Below are positions 42,856 to 52,037 of a DNA stretch of 64,000 nt, piece after piece. How positions within the stretch are numbered: the stretch's first letter is position 1; every line of letters starts with the position of its first letter. A program made the translations under genes and the position numbers. Source of the DNA: Candidatus Margulisiibacteriota bacterium (GTDB lineage: Bacteria; Margulisbacteria; Riflemargulisbacteria; GWF2-39-127); contig QKMY01000045.1 in the NCBI GenBank assembly GCA_003242895.1, positions 124,001 through 188,000 of the forward strand, written 5' to 3'. The notes under the pieces are model-generated. The model saw only the letters and a list, made by a program, of their open reading frames with translations, made no database searches and was not told where the DNA came from.

Positions 42856-44007
42856 ATGAGATATTTGACTGCCGGTGAATCTCACGGAAAAGGACTCGTT
42901 GTTATCATCGAGGGCATCCCGGCTAATTTAGAACTAACTGCCTACGATATCAACAAAGAACTTGCAAAACGGCAACAAGGATATGGCCGCGGCGGCAGAA
43001 TGAAAATAGAAACAGATACCGTAGAAATCATCTCAGGCATCAGGCATGGCAAAACGCTTGGCAGCCCGATTTCCTTCGTTATCTATAACAAAGACTGGGA
43101 GAATTGGCAGGAGACAATGAGTGTCGAGCCGATAGATAGCGAATCGAAACCTATCAGTGCAGTAAGGCCAGGCCACGCAGATCTTCCGGGGATGCTCAAA
43201 TATAATCAAAACGATCTCCGGAATATCCTGGAGAGATCATCTGCACGAGAAACAGCGGCAAGAGTCGCTGCCGGGGCAGTTGCCAAAAAATATCTGGAAA
43301 CATTTAACATTTCTATCTGGAGCCACGTGACTCAAATAGGTTCGGTAGCTTCCACCATGACTAATAGCAACAGTTTATCCTACCAAGATATCTGTGCCCA
43401 CCTTGAAACATCCGAACTCAAATGCCTCTCAACCGAAGCAGAATCCAGAATGAAAAGCGCCATTGATGAAGCTAAAAGTAAGGGAGTCACGCTCGGAGGG
43501 ATATTTGAAATTATTATCGACCGGCTACCGGTCGGACTCGGCAGCCATGTCCAATGGGACAGAAAACTTGACGGGCAGCTCGCACAGGCGCTTATGAGCA
43601 TTCAGGCAATAAAAGGCGTGGAGATAGGAATGGGATTCGAAGCAGCCACCTTACCAGGAAATCTCGTCCATGATGAACTATTCTATAGCGAAGAAAAAGG
43701 CTATTACAGAAAAACCAATAATGCAGGAGGGATTGAAGGCGGGATTTCAAATGGAAATAAAATTATCTTACGTGCCGCTATGAAACCCATACCAACCATG
43801 AAGCATTCACTACAATCAGTAGATATCTCAACAAAAAAACCTGTTGACGCTCATTTTGAAAGGTCAGATAATTGTGCTGTTCCAGCAGCTAGTGTTGTTG
43901 GAGAAAATGTCGTTGCAATTACGTTAGCAAATGCATTAATAGAAAAGTTAGGCGGTGATTATATAGAAGAACAGTTGGCAAGATTTTCTTTATTGAAAAA
44001 GAAATAA
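42856..44007 (+). CDS. aroC: AroC, chorismate synthase
   Basis: Chorismate synthase removes phosphate from EPSP with reduced FMN, the last common step to aromatic amino acids. The 383-residue protein has all signatures: [34 protein letters not shown]-like [49 protein letters not shown] (in parts) and [13 protein letters not shown] 42856 follows TTATGGGAGATAAGA. An 86-base gap after folD has no terminator-like hairpin. Its presence shows the organism keeps a normal shikimate pathway separate from the DAHP-synthase-like gene of the glycan operon. Confidence 0.97.
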   Translation: MRYLTAGESHGKGLVVIIEGIPANLELTAYDINKELAKRQQGYGRGGRMKIETDTVEIISGIRHGKTLGSPISFVIYNKDWENWQETMSVEPIDSESKPISAVRPGHADLPGMLKYNQNDLRNILERSSARETAARVAAGAVAKKYLETFNISIWSHVTQIGSVASTMTNSNSLSYQDICAHLETSELKCLSTEAESRMKSAIDEAKSKGVTLGGIFEIIIDRLPVGLGSHVQWDRKLDGQLAQALMSIQAIKGVEIGMGFEAATLPGNLVHDELFYSEEKGYYRKTNNAGGIEGGISNGNKIILRAAMKPIPTMKHSLQSVDISTKKPVDAHFERSDNCAVPAASVVGENVVAITLANALIEKLGGDYIEEQLARFSLLKKK

Positions 44008-44016
44008 ACAATATCA

Positions 44017-44046
44017 TTGACGAAAAGTCGATTAATATGATATTAT
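44017..44046 (+). promoter_or_regulatory. Promoter of the rpsP operon
   Basis: TTGACG (44017-44022), an 18-base spacer and TATTAT (44041-44046) lie just before a strong GAAGGAGG ribosome site and rpsP. Transcription would start near 44053. Confidence 0.6.
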
Positions 44047-44073
44047 CATCCCCTGATTTTGAAGGAGGCAATA

Positions 44074-44364
44074 ATGGCTGTAAAAATTCGTTTAAAAAGA
44101 TTTGGAAAGAAAAAAGACCCTATCTATCGTGTCGTAGTACAAGATTCACATGTACAGCGTGACGGAAAGGTAATTGAACAATTGGGACAGTATGCACCCA
44201 AAAATGATCCAGTAGTATTTAATGTTGATGTTGAAAAAGTTAAGTCCTGGATAGGCAAAGGTGCACAACCTACGGTTACAGTTGCTCGATTACTAGGAAA
44301 TGCAGGGATTATTTCAAAACCTGTTAGAACTGCAAAGAAACCACCGAAGAAGCAAAAAGCATAA
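44074..44364 (+). CDS. rpsP: Ribosomal protein S16
   Basis: This small-subunit protein begins [20 protein letters not shown] and includes [20 protein letters not shown], the S16 hallmark; the C-terminal tail is Lys-rich. The start is ATG 44074, seven bases after GAAGGAGG; an in-frame ATG at 44059 precedes that site and is not used. It heads the operon rpsP-khpA-ylqD-rimM-trmD-rplS-lepB, with the order known from Bacillus. Confidence 0.97.
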   Translation: MAVKIRLKRFGKKKDPIYRVVVQDSHVQRDGKVIEQLGQYAPKNDPVVFNVDVEKVKSWIGKGAQPTVTVARLLGNAGIISKPVRTAKKPPKKQKA

Positions 44365-44417
44365 GTATAAAGAACTTGTTAAAGTTCTGATGCATGTATG
44401 AAAGCAGGTGTAGTATT

Positions 44418-44651
44418 ATGAAACAACTAGTTGAAATAATAACAAAAGCTCTCGTTGATAATCCGGATGAGGTAAGAATAAATGAAACTGAAGGAGAAAG
44501 CATTGTTATTCTCGAAATTAACGTTTCTCCTGAAGATGTCGGTAAAATAATCGGCAGAGAAGGTAGAATTGCAAATGCCATCAGAACTGTTGTCAAAGCT
44601 GCAGCTGCAAAACAAAGAAAAAAAGTAACTGTTGAAATTATAACTAAATAA
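44418..44651 (+). CDS. khpA: KhpA, KH-domain RNA-binding protein
   Basis: The 77-residue protein is a single KH domain with VSPEDVGKIIGREGRIANAI (GxxG loop GREG). KhpA partners KhpB in several Gram-positives and regulates small RNAs and cell division. The start ATG 44418 (MKQLVEIITKALVDNP) fits the family; the longer in-frame start at 44394 is unlikely. It sits in the conserved slot after rpsP. Confidence 0.93.
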   Translation: MKQLVEIITKALVDNPDEVRINETEGESIVILEINVSPEDVGKIIGREGRIANAIRTVVKAAAAKQRKKVTVEIITK

Positions 44652-44666
44652 CCTAAGGAGATTTTA

Positions 44667-45113
44667 ATGGATGACAAAAAGAAATCTAAGTCGGTTACTT
44701 TAAAGAGAACAGTGACGATAAAAGCTATTGTTACAGAAGATTTTAGAAAATACTTAGTCTATGAACTACAGAATTCCATAAAATCTCTCGATGAAAAACT
44801 CCAGCAAATGGAAATACAAGGGAAACAGCTTGTTGAGATGATGACCAAGCAAGGTGCCCTTGACCAAATAAGTTCAATAAAGCAACAAATCGAACTTGAA
44901 CGCGTCCAACAAAAATCTGCAAAAGATGAACTAACGAAAAGAGTAGACGAAGCACAAAGCCTTCCTATCGACAGTGAATTCGTTCAGGGAACTATAGATG
45001 GATTCGTATCAATCAAACCTGGAGATAATCTTTATCAAAAGCTAGGAGCCATGGAAATCATTATAAAAGACGGGATTATCCAGGACATAACGGGTGATGT
45101 TGAAGAAAAATAA
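44667..45113 (+). CDS. ylqD: YlqD-family protein
   Basis: The 148-residue protein occupies the ylqD position between khpA and rimM and matches its pattern: a short N-terminal KRTVTIKAIVTEDFRKYL strand region, a long coiled coil (about 33-100, rich in Q/E/K) and a C-terminal GFVSIKPGDNLYQKLG with IIIKDGIIQDI. The family's molecular function is not known. CCTAAGGAGATTTTA precedes ATG 44667. The end overlaps rimM. Confidence 0.88.
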   Translation: MDDKKKSKSVTLKRTVTIKAIVTEDFRKYLVYELQNSIKSLDEKLQQMEIQGKQLVEMMTKQGALDQISSIKQQIELERVQQKSAKDELTKRVDEAQSLPIDSEFVQGTIDGFVSIKPGDNLYQKLGAMEIIIKDGIIQDITGDVEEK

Positions 45114-45615
45114 TAACTATATAATTTTTGGTGTTATAACAAAACAACATGGAATAAAAGGGGAGCTTCGGCTCCTCCCTTTTTTTCAAGATACCTCAAC
45201 CTTTTATAAGGCTAAGGAAGTAACCCTTATAAAAAACAACGACATTAGGACCTTCAGGGTATGTTCAGCAAGACCCCATGCCAAATTCATTCTTATAAAA
45301 CTGGAATCGATTAACTCAATCGAAGACGCTATACCGCTGATTAACAGTGAAGTTGGAATAAGCAATGAATATGTTCCGCCACTGGAAAAAGATGAATTCT
45401 ACGTGGAAGACCTTATTGGAATGAAAGCGCTTGATAGTGAAAACAGCTTTTCCGGAACGGTAAAAGACGTATTTACCACACCGAGCAATGATGTTTATGA
45501 AATTACCAATGATGACACCGGAGAAGAAATACTTGTGCCAGGAACAAAAGAATATATCCACAAAATAGACTTCGAAAACAAAGAAATTAGGATTAAGTTG
45601 CCGAAGTACCTATAA
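45097..45615 (+). CDS. rimM: RimM, 16S rRNA processing protein
   Basis: RimM binds S19 and assists 30S head maturation. The N-terminal RimM domain shows FGVITKQHGIKGELRLLPFF; the PRC-barrel C-terminal domain shows EFYVEDLIGMKAL, SNDVYEI, and ILVPGTKEYIHKID. ATG 45097 lies inside the end of ylqD, with GTG 45094 as alternative. 172 residues is the usual length. Overlap means coupled translation. Confidence 0.94.
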   Translation: MLKKNNNYIIFGVITKQHGIKGELRLLPFFQDTSTFYKAKEVTLIKNNDIRTFRVCSARPHAKFILIKLESINSIEDAIPLINSEVGISNEYVPPLEKDEFYVEDLIGMKALDSENSFSGTVKDVFTTPSNDVYEITNDDTGEEILVPGTKEYIHKIDFENKEIRIKLPKYL

Positions 45616-45656
45616 TACTTAATAATTTCATCAGTTGGAAAGCTGTGAGAGAGTAC

Positions 45657-46379
45657 ATGAAAATTGATATTATAACTATATTTCCCGGCTTATTTACCAG
45701 CGTTTTTTCTGAAAGCATCATTAAAAAAGCTCTCGATAAAAATATCTGCGAAATAAAGATACATAATCTACGGGAATATTGCGAGGACAAACACAAACAA
45801 GTAGACGACTCTCCATTTGGAGGCGGTCCAGGCATGGTGTTCAAACCGGAACCGCTTCACAAAGCTATTACATCCTTAAAAACTGCCGACACCTATACCA
45901 TACTAACCTGCCCTCGGGGGAAACGTCTGACACAAACGCTATTAAGCAATTTATCAGATAAACATCACCTGATTATTATTGCTGCACATTATGAAGGTAT
46001 CGACGAGCGGATAACAGAGAGCCTTGTTGATCAGTCCGTTTCAATTGGTGATTATGTACTATGTGGAGGAGAGCTGCCAAGCATGGTGCTTTGCGAAGGG
46101 CTTATCAGACTATTGCCCGGCGTTGTCGGGAATCAAGAATCATTAAAGCAGGACTCATTTCAGGAATCGTTACTTGATTTCCCTCACTATACCAGGCCAG
46201 CAAATTTTCTTGGACAAAATGTACCTCATGTGCTATTATCAGGCAGTCATAATGCCATACATCAATGGAGAAGACAGCAAAGCATTATCAAAACCTTTAA
46301 CGAAAGGCCTGATACACTTGCTGGTGCTTGTTTTTCTGAAGAAGATAAAACATTATTCGAAAATTACTTTAAAACATAA
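45657..46379 (+). CDS. trmD: TrmD, tRNA (guanine37-N1)-methyltransferase
   Basis: TrmD methylates G37 of tRNAs reading CNN codons to prevent frameshifting. The SPOUT knot is visible in YEGIDERITESLVDQSVSIG (in parts), SIGDYVLCGGELPSMVLCEG and RLLPGVVGN. DDSPFGGGPGMVFKPEPL and HYTRPANFLG are also present. Start ATG 45657 (MKIDIITIFPGLF) fits the family; TTG/GTG starts upstream at 45645 would add four residues. Confidence 0.96.
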   Translation: MKIDIITIFPGLFTSVFSESIIKKALDKNICEIKIHNLREYCEDKHKQVDDSPFGGGPGMVFKPEPLHKAITSLKTADTYTILTCPRGKRLTQTLLSNLSDKHHLIIIAAHYEGIDERITESLVDQSVSIGDYVLCGGELPSMVLCEGLIRLLPGVVGNQESLKQDSFQESLLDFPHYTRPANFLGQNVPHVLLSGSHNAIHQWRRQQSIIKTFNERPDTLAGACFSEEDKTLFENYFKT

Positions 46380-46397
46380 TTAGTAAAGGAGATAGGA

Positions 46398-46757
46398 ATG
46401 TCTAACATAATAGAAAAAATTGAAAGTGCCCAAGTCAGAAGTGACTTCCCGGAGTTCCATGTAGGGGACACGATAAAGGTATATGCAAAAATTATCGAAG
46501 GAAAAAAAGAAAGAATACAATTCTTTCAAGGCATTGTTATTAAGATGCAAAACGGCTCTGTACAGAAAACATTTTCTGTCAGAAAAGTTGTTGGCGATGT
46601 TGGCGTCGAAAAAACCTTTCCCCTTAACTCACCGAAAATCACAAAGATCGAGATTATTACTGCAGGAAAAGTACGTAGAGCCCGATTATTTTACCTAAGA
46701 GACAGAATAGGTACGAAAGCAACAAGAATTAAAAAGAAGGAGACTAAAAAGTCTTAA
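46398..46757 (+). CDS. rplS: Ribosomal protein L19
   Basis: The large-subunit protein has FHVGDTIKVYAKIIEGKKER, QFFQGIVIKMQNGS, FSVRKVVGDVGVEKTFPLNS (in parts) and RARLFYLRDRIGTKATRIK. GTAAAGGAGATAGGA precedes ATG 46398. At 119 residues it is the normal length. Its stop shares bases with the lepB start (TAATG). Confidence 0.97.
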   Translation: MSNIIEKIESAQVRSDFPEFHVGDTIKVYAKIIEGKKERIQFFQGIVIKMQNGSVQKTFSVRKVVGDVGVEKTFPLNSPKITKIEIITAGKVRRARLFYLRDRIGTKATRIKKKETKKS

Positions 46758-47503
46758 TGTTTAGTAACAAACTGAAATCACTCGCTGATAATCAGAATAA
46801 AAGTATTAGCAGACATATAAGGGAAACAGTAGAAACCTTTGTTATTGCTTTTGTTTTAGCTGTTCTTATAAAAACTTTCTTCTTTCAAATTTTTTATATT
46901 CCTTCAGGATCAATGATACCTACGCTCATGATAAAAGACCGGCTCGTCGTAATTAAGCCGTACTATGGGATTCAAAATCCATTATTTAATGCTAAACACA
47001 AAAAAACATTTCTTTATGTTATTCCTAATCCGCTTTATAAGGTAAATATCCCGTTTTCAAATACAAAATATGTGATTGATTTCAAAAACCCGCTAAAAAG
47101 ATTTGACGTTGTAGTTTTTTACCCACCGGAAGAACCGGTTGAGGGAGCAATACATTTCTACACCGAAAATACCTTCCGAAAGGTAACGTATTTCCGGCCT
47201 CCCCAGAAACCAGGAAGTGACTATATAAAAAGAATAATTGGCTTACCTGGCGAGATTATTGAAGTTAAAGATGGCTACATCTATGTTAACGGCAAAAAAA
47301 TTGATGAGTCAAAGCATCTTCTCATAAGGGATGAAGATAATTTCGGACCAATCAAGATACCCGCAAAGAGCTTCTTCGCAATGGGCGACAATCGTCCGCG
47401 CAGCAGTGACAGCAGAATCTGGGGCTTCCTGCCAGCAGAAAATATTGTTGGTAAAGCTATATTCAAAATCTGGCCAGTTACCCGAATTGGTCCTATAATC
47501 TAA
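46757..47503 (+). CDS. lepB: Signal peptidase I
   Basis: The protein has one N-terminal membrane anchor (about 27-48, TVETFVIAFVLAVLIKTFFF). The catalytic Ser is in IPSGSMIPTL (about 54-57) and the general-base Lys in DYIKRIIGLPGE (about 155-165). Box E is FAMGDNRPRSSDSR. About 70 residues between the first two boxes are longer than the minimal form. It cleaves signal peptides of exported non-lipoproteins on the outer face of the membrane. ATG 46757 overlaps the rplS stop. It ends the operon; no strong hairpin is seen in the 180-base gap after it. Confidence 0.95.
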   Translation: MFSNKLKSLADNQNKSISRHIRETVETFVIAFVLAVLIKTFFFQIFYIPSGSMIPTLMIKDRLVVIKPYYGIQNPLFNAKHKKTFLYVIPNPLYKVNIPFSNTKYVIDFKNPLKRFDVVVFYPPEEPVEGAIHFYTENTFRKVTYFRPPQKPGSDYIKRIIGLPGEIIEVKDGYIYVNGKKIDESKHLLIRDEDNFGPIKIPAKSFFAMGDNRPRSSDSRIWGFLPAENIVGKAIFKIWPVTRIGPII

Positions 47504-47683
47504 TAACTTTTACTGGCTATTTGCTTTCATACTAAGTTTTCCCTAAAAACTAATCCAGACTATTATCATCAAGAAGTGCTATTCATAAAGAATTCCATAC
47601 TCCTTGTTGATGTTTCATTTTATCTATACCGTGGAATAATTATCATAACAACACCATTATAAATATATATGAAGGAGAGCCTC

Positions 47684-49063
47684 ATGGAAGTCAGCAAAGG
47701 AATAGGCGAAACAATAAAATACTTCAGCACTAAAACAAATCATTTGGATAATGACAGCAAAAACGTTTCTGTAGAAGAACTAAAAAAAGCAAAAGATGAC
47801 AAGAACCTTGCTCCCGAAGGTAAAGAATTCATTCAATCATTATTAGCAAATAACGAAACGCTCTATAAATCTATGATGAAGATGACAAATGAAAATTGCT
47901 TTGGCCTCGTAAATAGCGGTGAGCTTTCTATCAAAGACCTTTCTAAAGCTCAGTACCTAAAAGATACCAGCAGCACTATAGATGAGTTAATAAGCTATTT
48001 CAACAGAGGTGAAAATGCGTTCAGCACAGAAGCTCCCGGGTTTTTGCCCAAAACCTTTTTAGGACTTTTTAAATTCCCTTGGGATTATAAAGCTTTAAAT
48101 AAAAATGCCTTCACCGACATAAAAGACGATAAAAATAAAACTATTAACAATGATACCTCAAAAGAGATCTGGAATGAACTACAAAAAAAAGGGTACATAA
48201 ACGAGAAGGGTAAAGTATTAGACAAATTTGCTCCTGACAAGGAGAACTTCAAGCTCGATATCGATTCAAAATTTGCGAGATATGACAAAGACATAATATT
48301 TATAATGAACCAAGACCACCATATATCTAAAAACGAATTGGAAAAAGCCAAAGCTGATAATCGACTATCTGCTGGTACAAAAAAACTGATTGAGTCAATG
48401 CTAGCGGACCAAGGAACTCTATACGATTCGCTCACCCACCTTACAAAAGAAAGCTTGAAAGGGTTTAATAATGACAAAGAGTTGTCCCTAGCAGATCTCT
48501 ACCGGAATAACCGTGAGATGAAAAAACCTGAAGCAGAAGAAGTTGTGAAGACCCTTGATACTTTAAACGACAAAAAAACATTACACGAAAAATTAATAAA
48601 TGAAATTAATTCTCCCTCCAACAAAAAGCTAGCCGGAGACATCCTTAACTACTTCACGTCAGGTAAAAAGGATAATCAAGGACAGTGGATTCCAAATAAG
48701 GAGCACTTCCCAGCAATATACGATTATTACAAAGATGGGAACAAAGCTTGGTTCAAAAAAGACGGCAATTATTTAATAAGCGTCTTATCAAAAAAAGAAG
48801 ATTATCCTGATTTTAATAATAATCTAAAATTCACGCTTAAAATGGTCGCTAACCTGATAGAAGTAAAAGGTGAAAACAATCCTGACACGAAAAATATCGC
48901 CAATAAGATACGTACAGGCTCTTTCGAAAACGCACTTACAGCATATAGACACTTCAAAGCTCCAAATGACACCGAATTCACAGGAACCGCTTTTGGATTA
49001 AATACTATCCAAGACCTGGCAGATGATCTTGAAAAATACAAACAACTTCCCCTTTTGAAATAA
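47684..49063 (+). CDS. Unknown cytosolic-type protein with an internal duplication and a WNEL-type module
   Basis: I do not recognise the family. The start is ATG 47684, six bases after AAGGAG; ATG 47669 overlaps that site. The 459-residue protein is hydrophilic and Lys/Asn/Asp-rich without a signal peptide. Residues about 21-90 and 208-275 are duplicated modules (VSVEELKKAKDDKNLAPEGK against ISKNELEKAKADNRLSAGTK; LSIKDL against LSLADL) resembling paired EF-hand-like helix-loop-helix units. Between them, residues 160-200 carry KEIWNELQKKGYINEKGKVL and LDIDSKFARY, a short module also inserted in the MAF protein at 2966. It is monocistronic, with a terminator after it. Confidence 0.8.
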   Translation: MEVSKGIGETIKYFSTKTNHLDNDSKNVSVEELKKAKDDKNLAPEGKEFIQSLLANNETLYKSMMKMTNENCFGLVNSGELSIKDLSKAQYLKDTSSTIDELISYFNRGENAFSTEAPGFLPKTFLGLFKFPWDYKALNKNAFTDIKDDKNKTINNDTSKEIWNELQKKGYINEKGKVLDKFAPDKENFKLDIDSKFARYDKDIIFIMNQDHHISKNELEKAKADNRLSAGTKKLIESMLADQGTLYDSLTHLTKESLKGFNNDKELSLADLYRNNREMKKPEAEEVVKTLDTLNDKKTLHEKLINEINSPSNKKLAGDILNYFTSGKKDNQGQWIPNKEHFPAIYDYYKDGNKAWFKKDGNYLISVLSKKEDYPDFNNNLKFTLKMVANLIEVKGENNPDTKNIANKIRTGSFENALTAYRHFKAPNDTEFTGTAFGLNTIQDLADDLEKYKQLPLLK

Positions 49064-49080
49064 AGTTTATAGATAAAAAC

Positions 49081-49108
49081 CCCCGAAAAATTGTGGGGCT
49101 TTTTTTTG
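49081..49108 (+). terminator. Rho-independent terminator
   Basis: CCCC (49081-49084) and GGGG (49095-49098) form a short stem around GAAAAATTGT, followed by C and eight T. It lies 18 bases after the stop of the unknown repeat protein. Confidence 0.7.
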
Positions 49109-49120
49109 TCTTTTCAAATA

Positions 49121-49129
49121 TGTTATAAT
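49121..49129 (+). promoter_or_regulatory. Extended -10 promoter directly upstream of folP
   Basis: TGTTATAAT is a TGn extended -10 with a perfect TATAAT (49124-49129). The folP ATG begins at 49136, so transcription would start within a base or two of the start codon. There is no Shine-Dalgarno site between. No good -35 is visible, which is acceptable for extended -10 promoters. Confidence 0.6.
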
Positions 49130-49135
49130 TTCCCT

Positions 49136-50353
49136 ATGAAGAATCTAGCAATTATCAAAAAATTTGTAAATAACGAGGAAATAATAGAGGCACTTCGCTT
49201 ACTAGGATCAGATACCCATGGCATCAAGATCATGGCCCCGAAGTTTCGTCATCATGTTATCAAAATAACCAACATATCAACAACTGCGGCATTAATCATT
49301 AAACAAGAAATGCTCTCCAAAGGTGGGGAAGTAGCAACTCCCCGGAATATGATTACACATACCATCAATGAAGGCGATATTATGATAGCGGGTACATCAA
49401 ACCAATACAAAGAGCTTATTAGAAAGCTCAGAGCCCAGCCTTTCGGGCTTAAAAATATTGCGGAGGAGCTTGAATCACTTACAGGAGAAGATAGACTACA
49501 CCCAATAGTCATAGGGAAGAAAACTTTCGACTTTAATGTCCAGTCTTATCTAATGGGCATACTTAACGTCACACCTGACTCTTTCTCTGATGGAGGGCAG
49601 TATTATAGCGCCGAAGATGCTTTGCGCAAAGCCAAGCAATTAATCAATGAAGAGGCCGATATAATTGATATAGGAGGACAATCCACTCGCCCTGGAGCAG
49701 AAAGCATCCAGATAGAAGAAGAAATAAAGCGAGTACTCCCGGTAATTAAAGCGATTAGAACTATTTCGACAATTCCAATCTCAATCGATACGTTTCATTC
49801 ACGTGTTGCGCATACAGCCTTGCAAGAAGGCGCGGATATGGTTAATGACATTAGCGGGTTGCGTTTTGATCCTGAAATGGCTGCCGTTGTGAAAAAACAC
49901 AATTGCCCGGTTGCACTTATGCATACACAAGGGATGCCACTAACCATGCAGAAAAATCCAACATATAGCAATATTATACAAGAAATCATCGAATACTTAG
50001 AAGACTCAATTAAGCTTGCAATTGAGACAGGAATTGACAAATCAAAAATTATTATTGACCCAGGTATCGGGTTTGGGAAAAATATCAACCATAACCTTTC
50101 CATTCTACATAACCTCGGCGAACTCAAAACACTGAAATGCCCGATCCTTGTGGGCACCAGCAGAAAATCTTTTATAGGAAAGATACTAGGAGATCCGGTC
50201 GATGAAAGGATCCTCGGCACAGCAGTTACTAATGTTATTGCATTAAATAATGGAGCCAATATAATTAGGGTCCATGATGTGAAGGAAATGAAAAAAGTTA
50301 TCACAATGTCAGAATCAATAAAATATTACAAAGGAGGGTCTTATTGTGATTAA
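49136..50353 (+). CDS. folP: Dihydropteroate synthase with N-terminal extension
   Basis: FolP joins p-aminobenzoate to 6-hydroxymethyl-dihydropterin pyrophosphate. The C-terminal 270 residues hold the TIM barrel: YLMGILNVTPDSFSDGGQYY, ADIIDIGGQSTRPGAESI, DMVNDISGLRFDPEMA, PVALMHTQGMP, IIIDPGIGFGKN and LVGTSRKSFIGKI. The first about 135 residues are an alpha/beta extension seen in several Clostridia and thermophile FolPs. Start ATG 49136 gives 405 residues and probably a leaderless mRNA. It overlaps folK by 8 bases. Confidence 0.94.
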   Translation: MKNLAIIKKFVNNEEIIEALRLLGSDTHGIKIMAPKFRHHVIKITNISTTAALIIKQEMLSKGGEVATPRNMITHTINEGDIMIAGTSNQYKELIRKLRAQPFGLKNIAEELESLTGEDRLHPIVIGKKTFDFNVQSYLMGILNVTPDSFSDGGQYYSAEDALRKAKQLINEEADIIDIGGQSTRPGAESIQIEEEIKRVLPVIKAIRTISTIPISIDTFHSRVAHTALQEGADMVNDISGLRFDPEMAAVVKKHNCPVALMHTQGMPLTMQKNPTYSNIIQEIIEYLEDSIKLAIETGIDKSKIIIDPGIGFGKNINHNLSILHNLGELKTLKCPILVGTSRKSFIGKILGDPVDERILGTAVTNVIALNNGANIIRVHDVKEMKKVITMSESIKYYKGGSYCD

Positions 50354-50828
50354 AGCTTTCTTATCGCTCGGCAGTAATCTTGGAGATAAAGAACTTAATA
50401 TAAAAAAAGCAATTGAAGCACTACAAACCGCGAAAGGTATCGACATAATGATGGTATCAAATTGTTATGAAACCTTACCCGAAGGCGGAGGCAGGAACCA
50501 ACCATTTTTTCTTAATAACGCAGTGGAGATACTAACAACGCTTACACCTCACGAATTACTGGAAAAAGCGCAGGAAATAGAAAGCAATTTAGGCCGCACA
50601 AATAAAAATGATTATAGCCCGCGTATAATCGATATCGATATTGTTCTTTATGGTGAGGACATTATTATTGAAGAAGACCTTACGATACCACACCCATTAA
50701 TGCATGAACGACTTTTTGTCCTTGAACCGCTCTATGAAATTGCTCCGGATGCGATTCATCCGGTAATGGGTGAAACGGTAGAAAAGCTATTACATCAGTT
50801 ACAAAACGGCTATGGAATATATAACTAA
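50346..50828 (+). CDS. folK: FolK, HPPK
   Basis: FolK pyrophosphorylates 6-hydroxymethyl-dihydropterin with ATP, one step before FolP. Signatures are FLSLGSNLGDKELNIKKAI, GRNQPFFLNNAVEI and YSPRIIDIDIVLYG (the catalytic Asp pair), then PHPLMHERLFVLEPL. It starts at GTG 50346 behind AAAGGAGGG, inside the end of folP. The 160-residue length is normal. Its end overlaps tsaE by 17 bases. Confidence 0.95.
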   Translation: MIKAFLSLGSNLGDKELNIKKAIEALQTAKGIDIMMVSNCYETLPEGGGRNQPFFLNNAVEILTTLTPHELLEKAQEIESNLGRTNKNDYSPRIIDIDIVLYGEDIIIEEDLTIPHPLMHERLFVLEPLYEIAPDAIHPVMGETVEKLLHQLQNGYGIYN

Positions 50829-51276
50829 AAGCACACAAGAAACTTATGATTTGGCCAGGAAAATTGCATCCCTGACTCATTCACAAGACATAATTGCCTT
50901 ACAGGGAACATTAGGTGCCGGAAAAACAACGTTCACTCAGGGTTTCTGTAAATTTTTTCACGTTACAGCTTACGTGACTTCGCCCACATTTACCCTGATA
51001 AATATATATCATGGATCTTTGCCAATCTACCATATCGACCTATACCGGCTTAATGAACTGGAAGATACACTGGATATCGGCATCGAAGAATATTTACCTC
51101 CCAAAGAAGGCATTGTACTGGTAGAATGGGCAGACAAGTTCCCTGATGTATTGCCAGAAGACTATATTTCCATTAAAATTACCTATGAGAATGAAACTAC
51201 GCGATGCTTTTATATTCAAGGCCTCGGCAATAAATATAAGGATTTCGAGCAAAACCTGGCATGCCTGATTAAATAG
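50812..51276 (+). CDS. tsaE: TsaE, t6A-synthesis ATPase
   Basis: TsaE is the ATPase that resets the TsaB-TsaD complex for N6-threonylcarbamoyladenosine formation on tRNA. Walker A is ALQGTLGAGKTTFTQG (about 30-45); SPTFTLINIY, YHIDLYRL and VLVEWADKFPDVLPED follow. ATG 50812 lies within folK. The product is 154 residues. It is followed after 53 bases by tsaB, and the t6A genes thus cluster. Confidence 0.95.
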   Translation: MEYITKSTQETYDLARKIASLTHSQDIIALQGTLGAGKTTFTQGFCKFFHVTAYVTSPTFTLINIYHGSLPIYHIDLYRLNELEDTLDIGIEEYLPPKEGIVLVEWADKFPDVLPEDYISIKITYENETTRCFYIQGLGNKYKDFEQNLACLIK

Positions 51277-51329
51277 GTTTATTCTCAATCGGGTTTTAAA
51301 AAGATCGAGAGAATAAAGGAAAAGATCTA

Positions 51330-52037
51330 ATGAAAATACTAGCAATCAGTTCTTCAACAAATTCTCTCAGCATAGCAATTGCCGCGGATTCTAAAGTTAT
51401 TGGAGAGAGCTTCTACAACCATATTCCAACGTTGTCTGAAAACATTGTTCGTTACATTAAGATCCTTATAGATGAAACAAAAACTCCAATAAAATCGATA
51501 CAAGGAGTTGTCGTTAGTAAAGGTCCTGGGGCTTTTACTAACTTGCGGGTAGGAATTACGGCGGCCAAAGTCATGTCGCAAATACTCACGATTCCAATCA
51601 TTGGACTTGATTCGCTCGAACTGGTTGCGCGAAATGTCCAGGTCTCGGGAAGTGTTGTTGTCATTCAGAAAGCCTGCAGAAACGATGTAAATGTAGCGAT
51701 TTATGGGATGGAACACTTTACTTTAACCCCATTATCAAAACCATTCACCATTAATACCGAGACACTAGCCGCCAAGTTATCGGACAGCAAAGGGCCGCTC
51801 TATTTAACTGGAGACGGAGCATCCCTTGTTTTTGAAATCATAGAGGAATCAATTCGGAAAGCAGGAATTTATCTCGCGCCTAAGAGCACATGGGAACCAC
51901 GGGCATCAACCTTAGCATTCTGGGGACAGGAGCTTCTAGAGCGAGGGAAGCAGGATAATGTGCTGACACTTAGTCCGGTCTACTCACATCCGCCTAACAT
52001 CCGTAAAACTGTATATGGAAAAAACAAAAACATTTAA
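51330..52037 (+). CDS. tsaB: TsaB, t6A-synthesis partner protein
   Basis: TsaB is the inactive ASKHA-fold partner of TsaD. ILAISSSTNSLSIAI and GVVVSKGPGAFTNLRVGIT (with GPGSFTGLR-like sequence), ILTIPIIGLDSLELVA and PLYLTGDGASL are present. AAAGGAAAAGATCTA precedes ATG 51330. The 235-residue length matches. Its end overlaps the RimI-type gene by 23 bases, a frequent order. TsaD is not in the window. Confidence 0.93.
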   Translation: MKILAISSSTNSLSIAIAADSKVIGESFYNHIPTLSENIVRYIKILIDETKTPIKSIQGVVVSKGPGAFTNLRVGITAAKVMSQILTIPIIGLDSLELVARNVQVSGSVVVIQKACRNDVNVAIYGMEHFTLTPLSKPFTINTETLAAKLSDSKGPLYLTGDGASLVFEIIEESIRKAGIYLAPKSTWEPRASTLAFWGQELLERGKQDNVLTLSPVYSHPPNIRKTVYGKNKNI

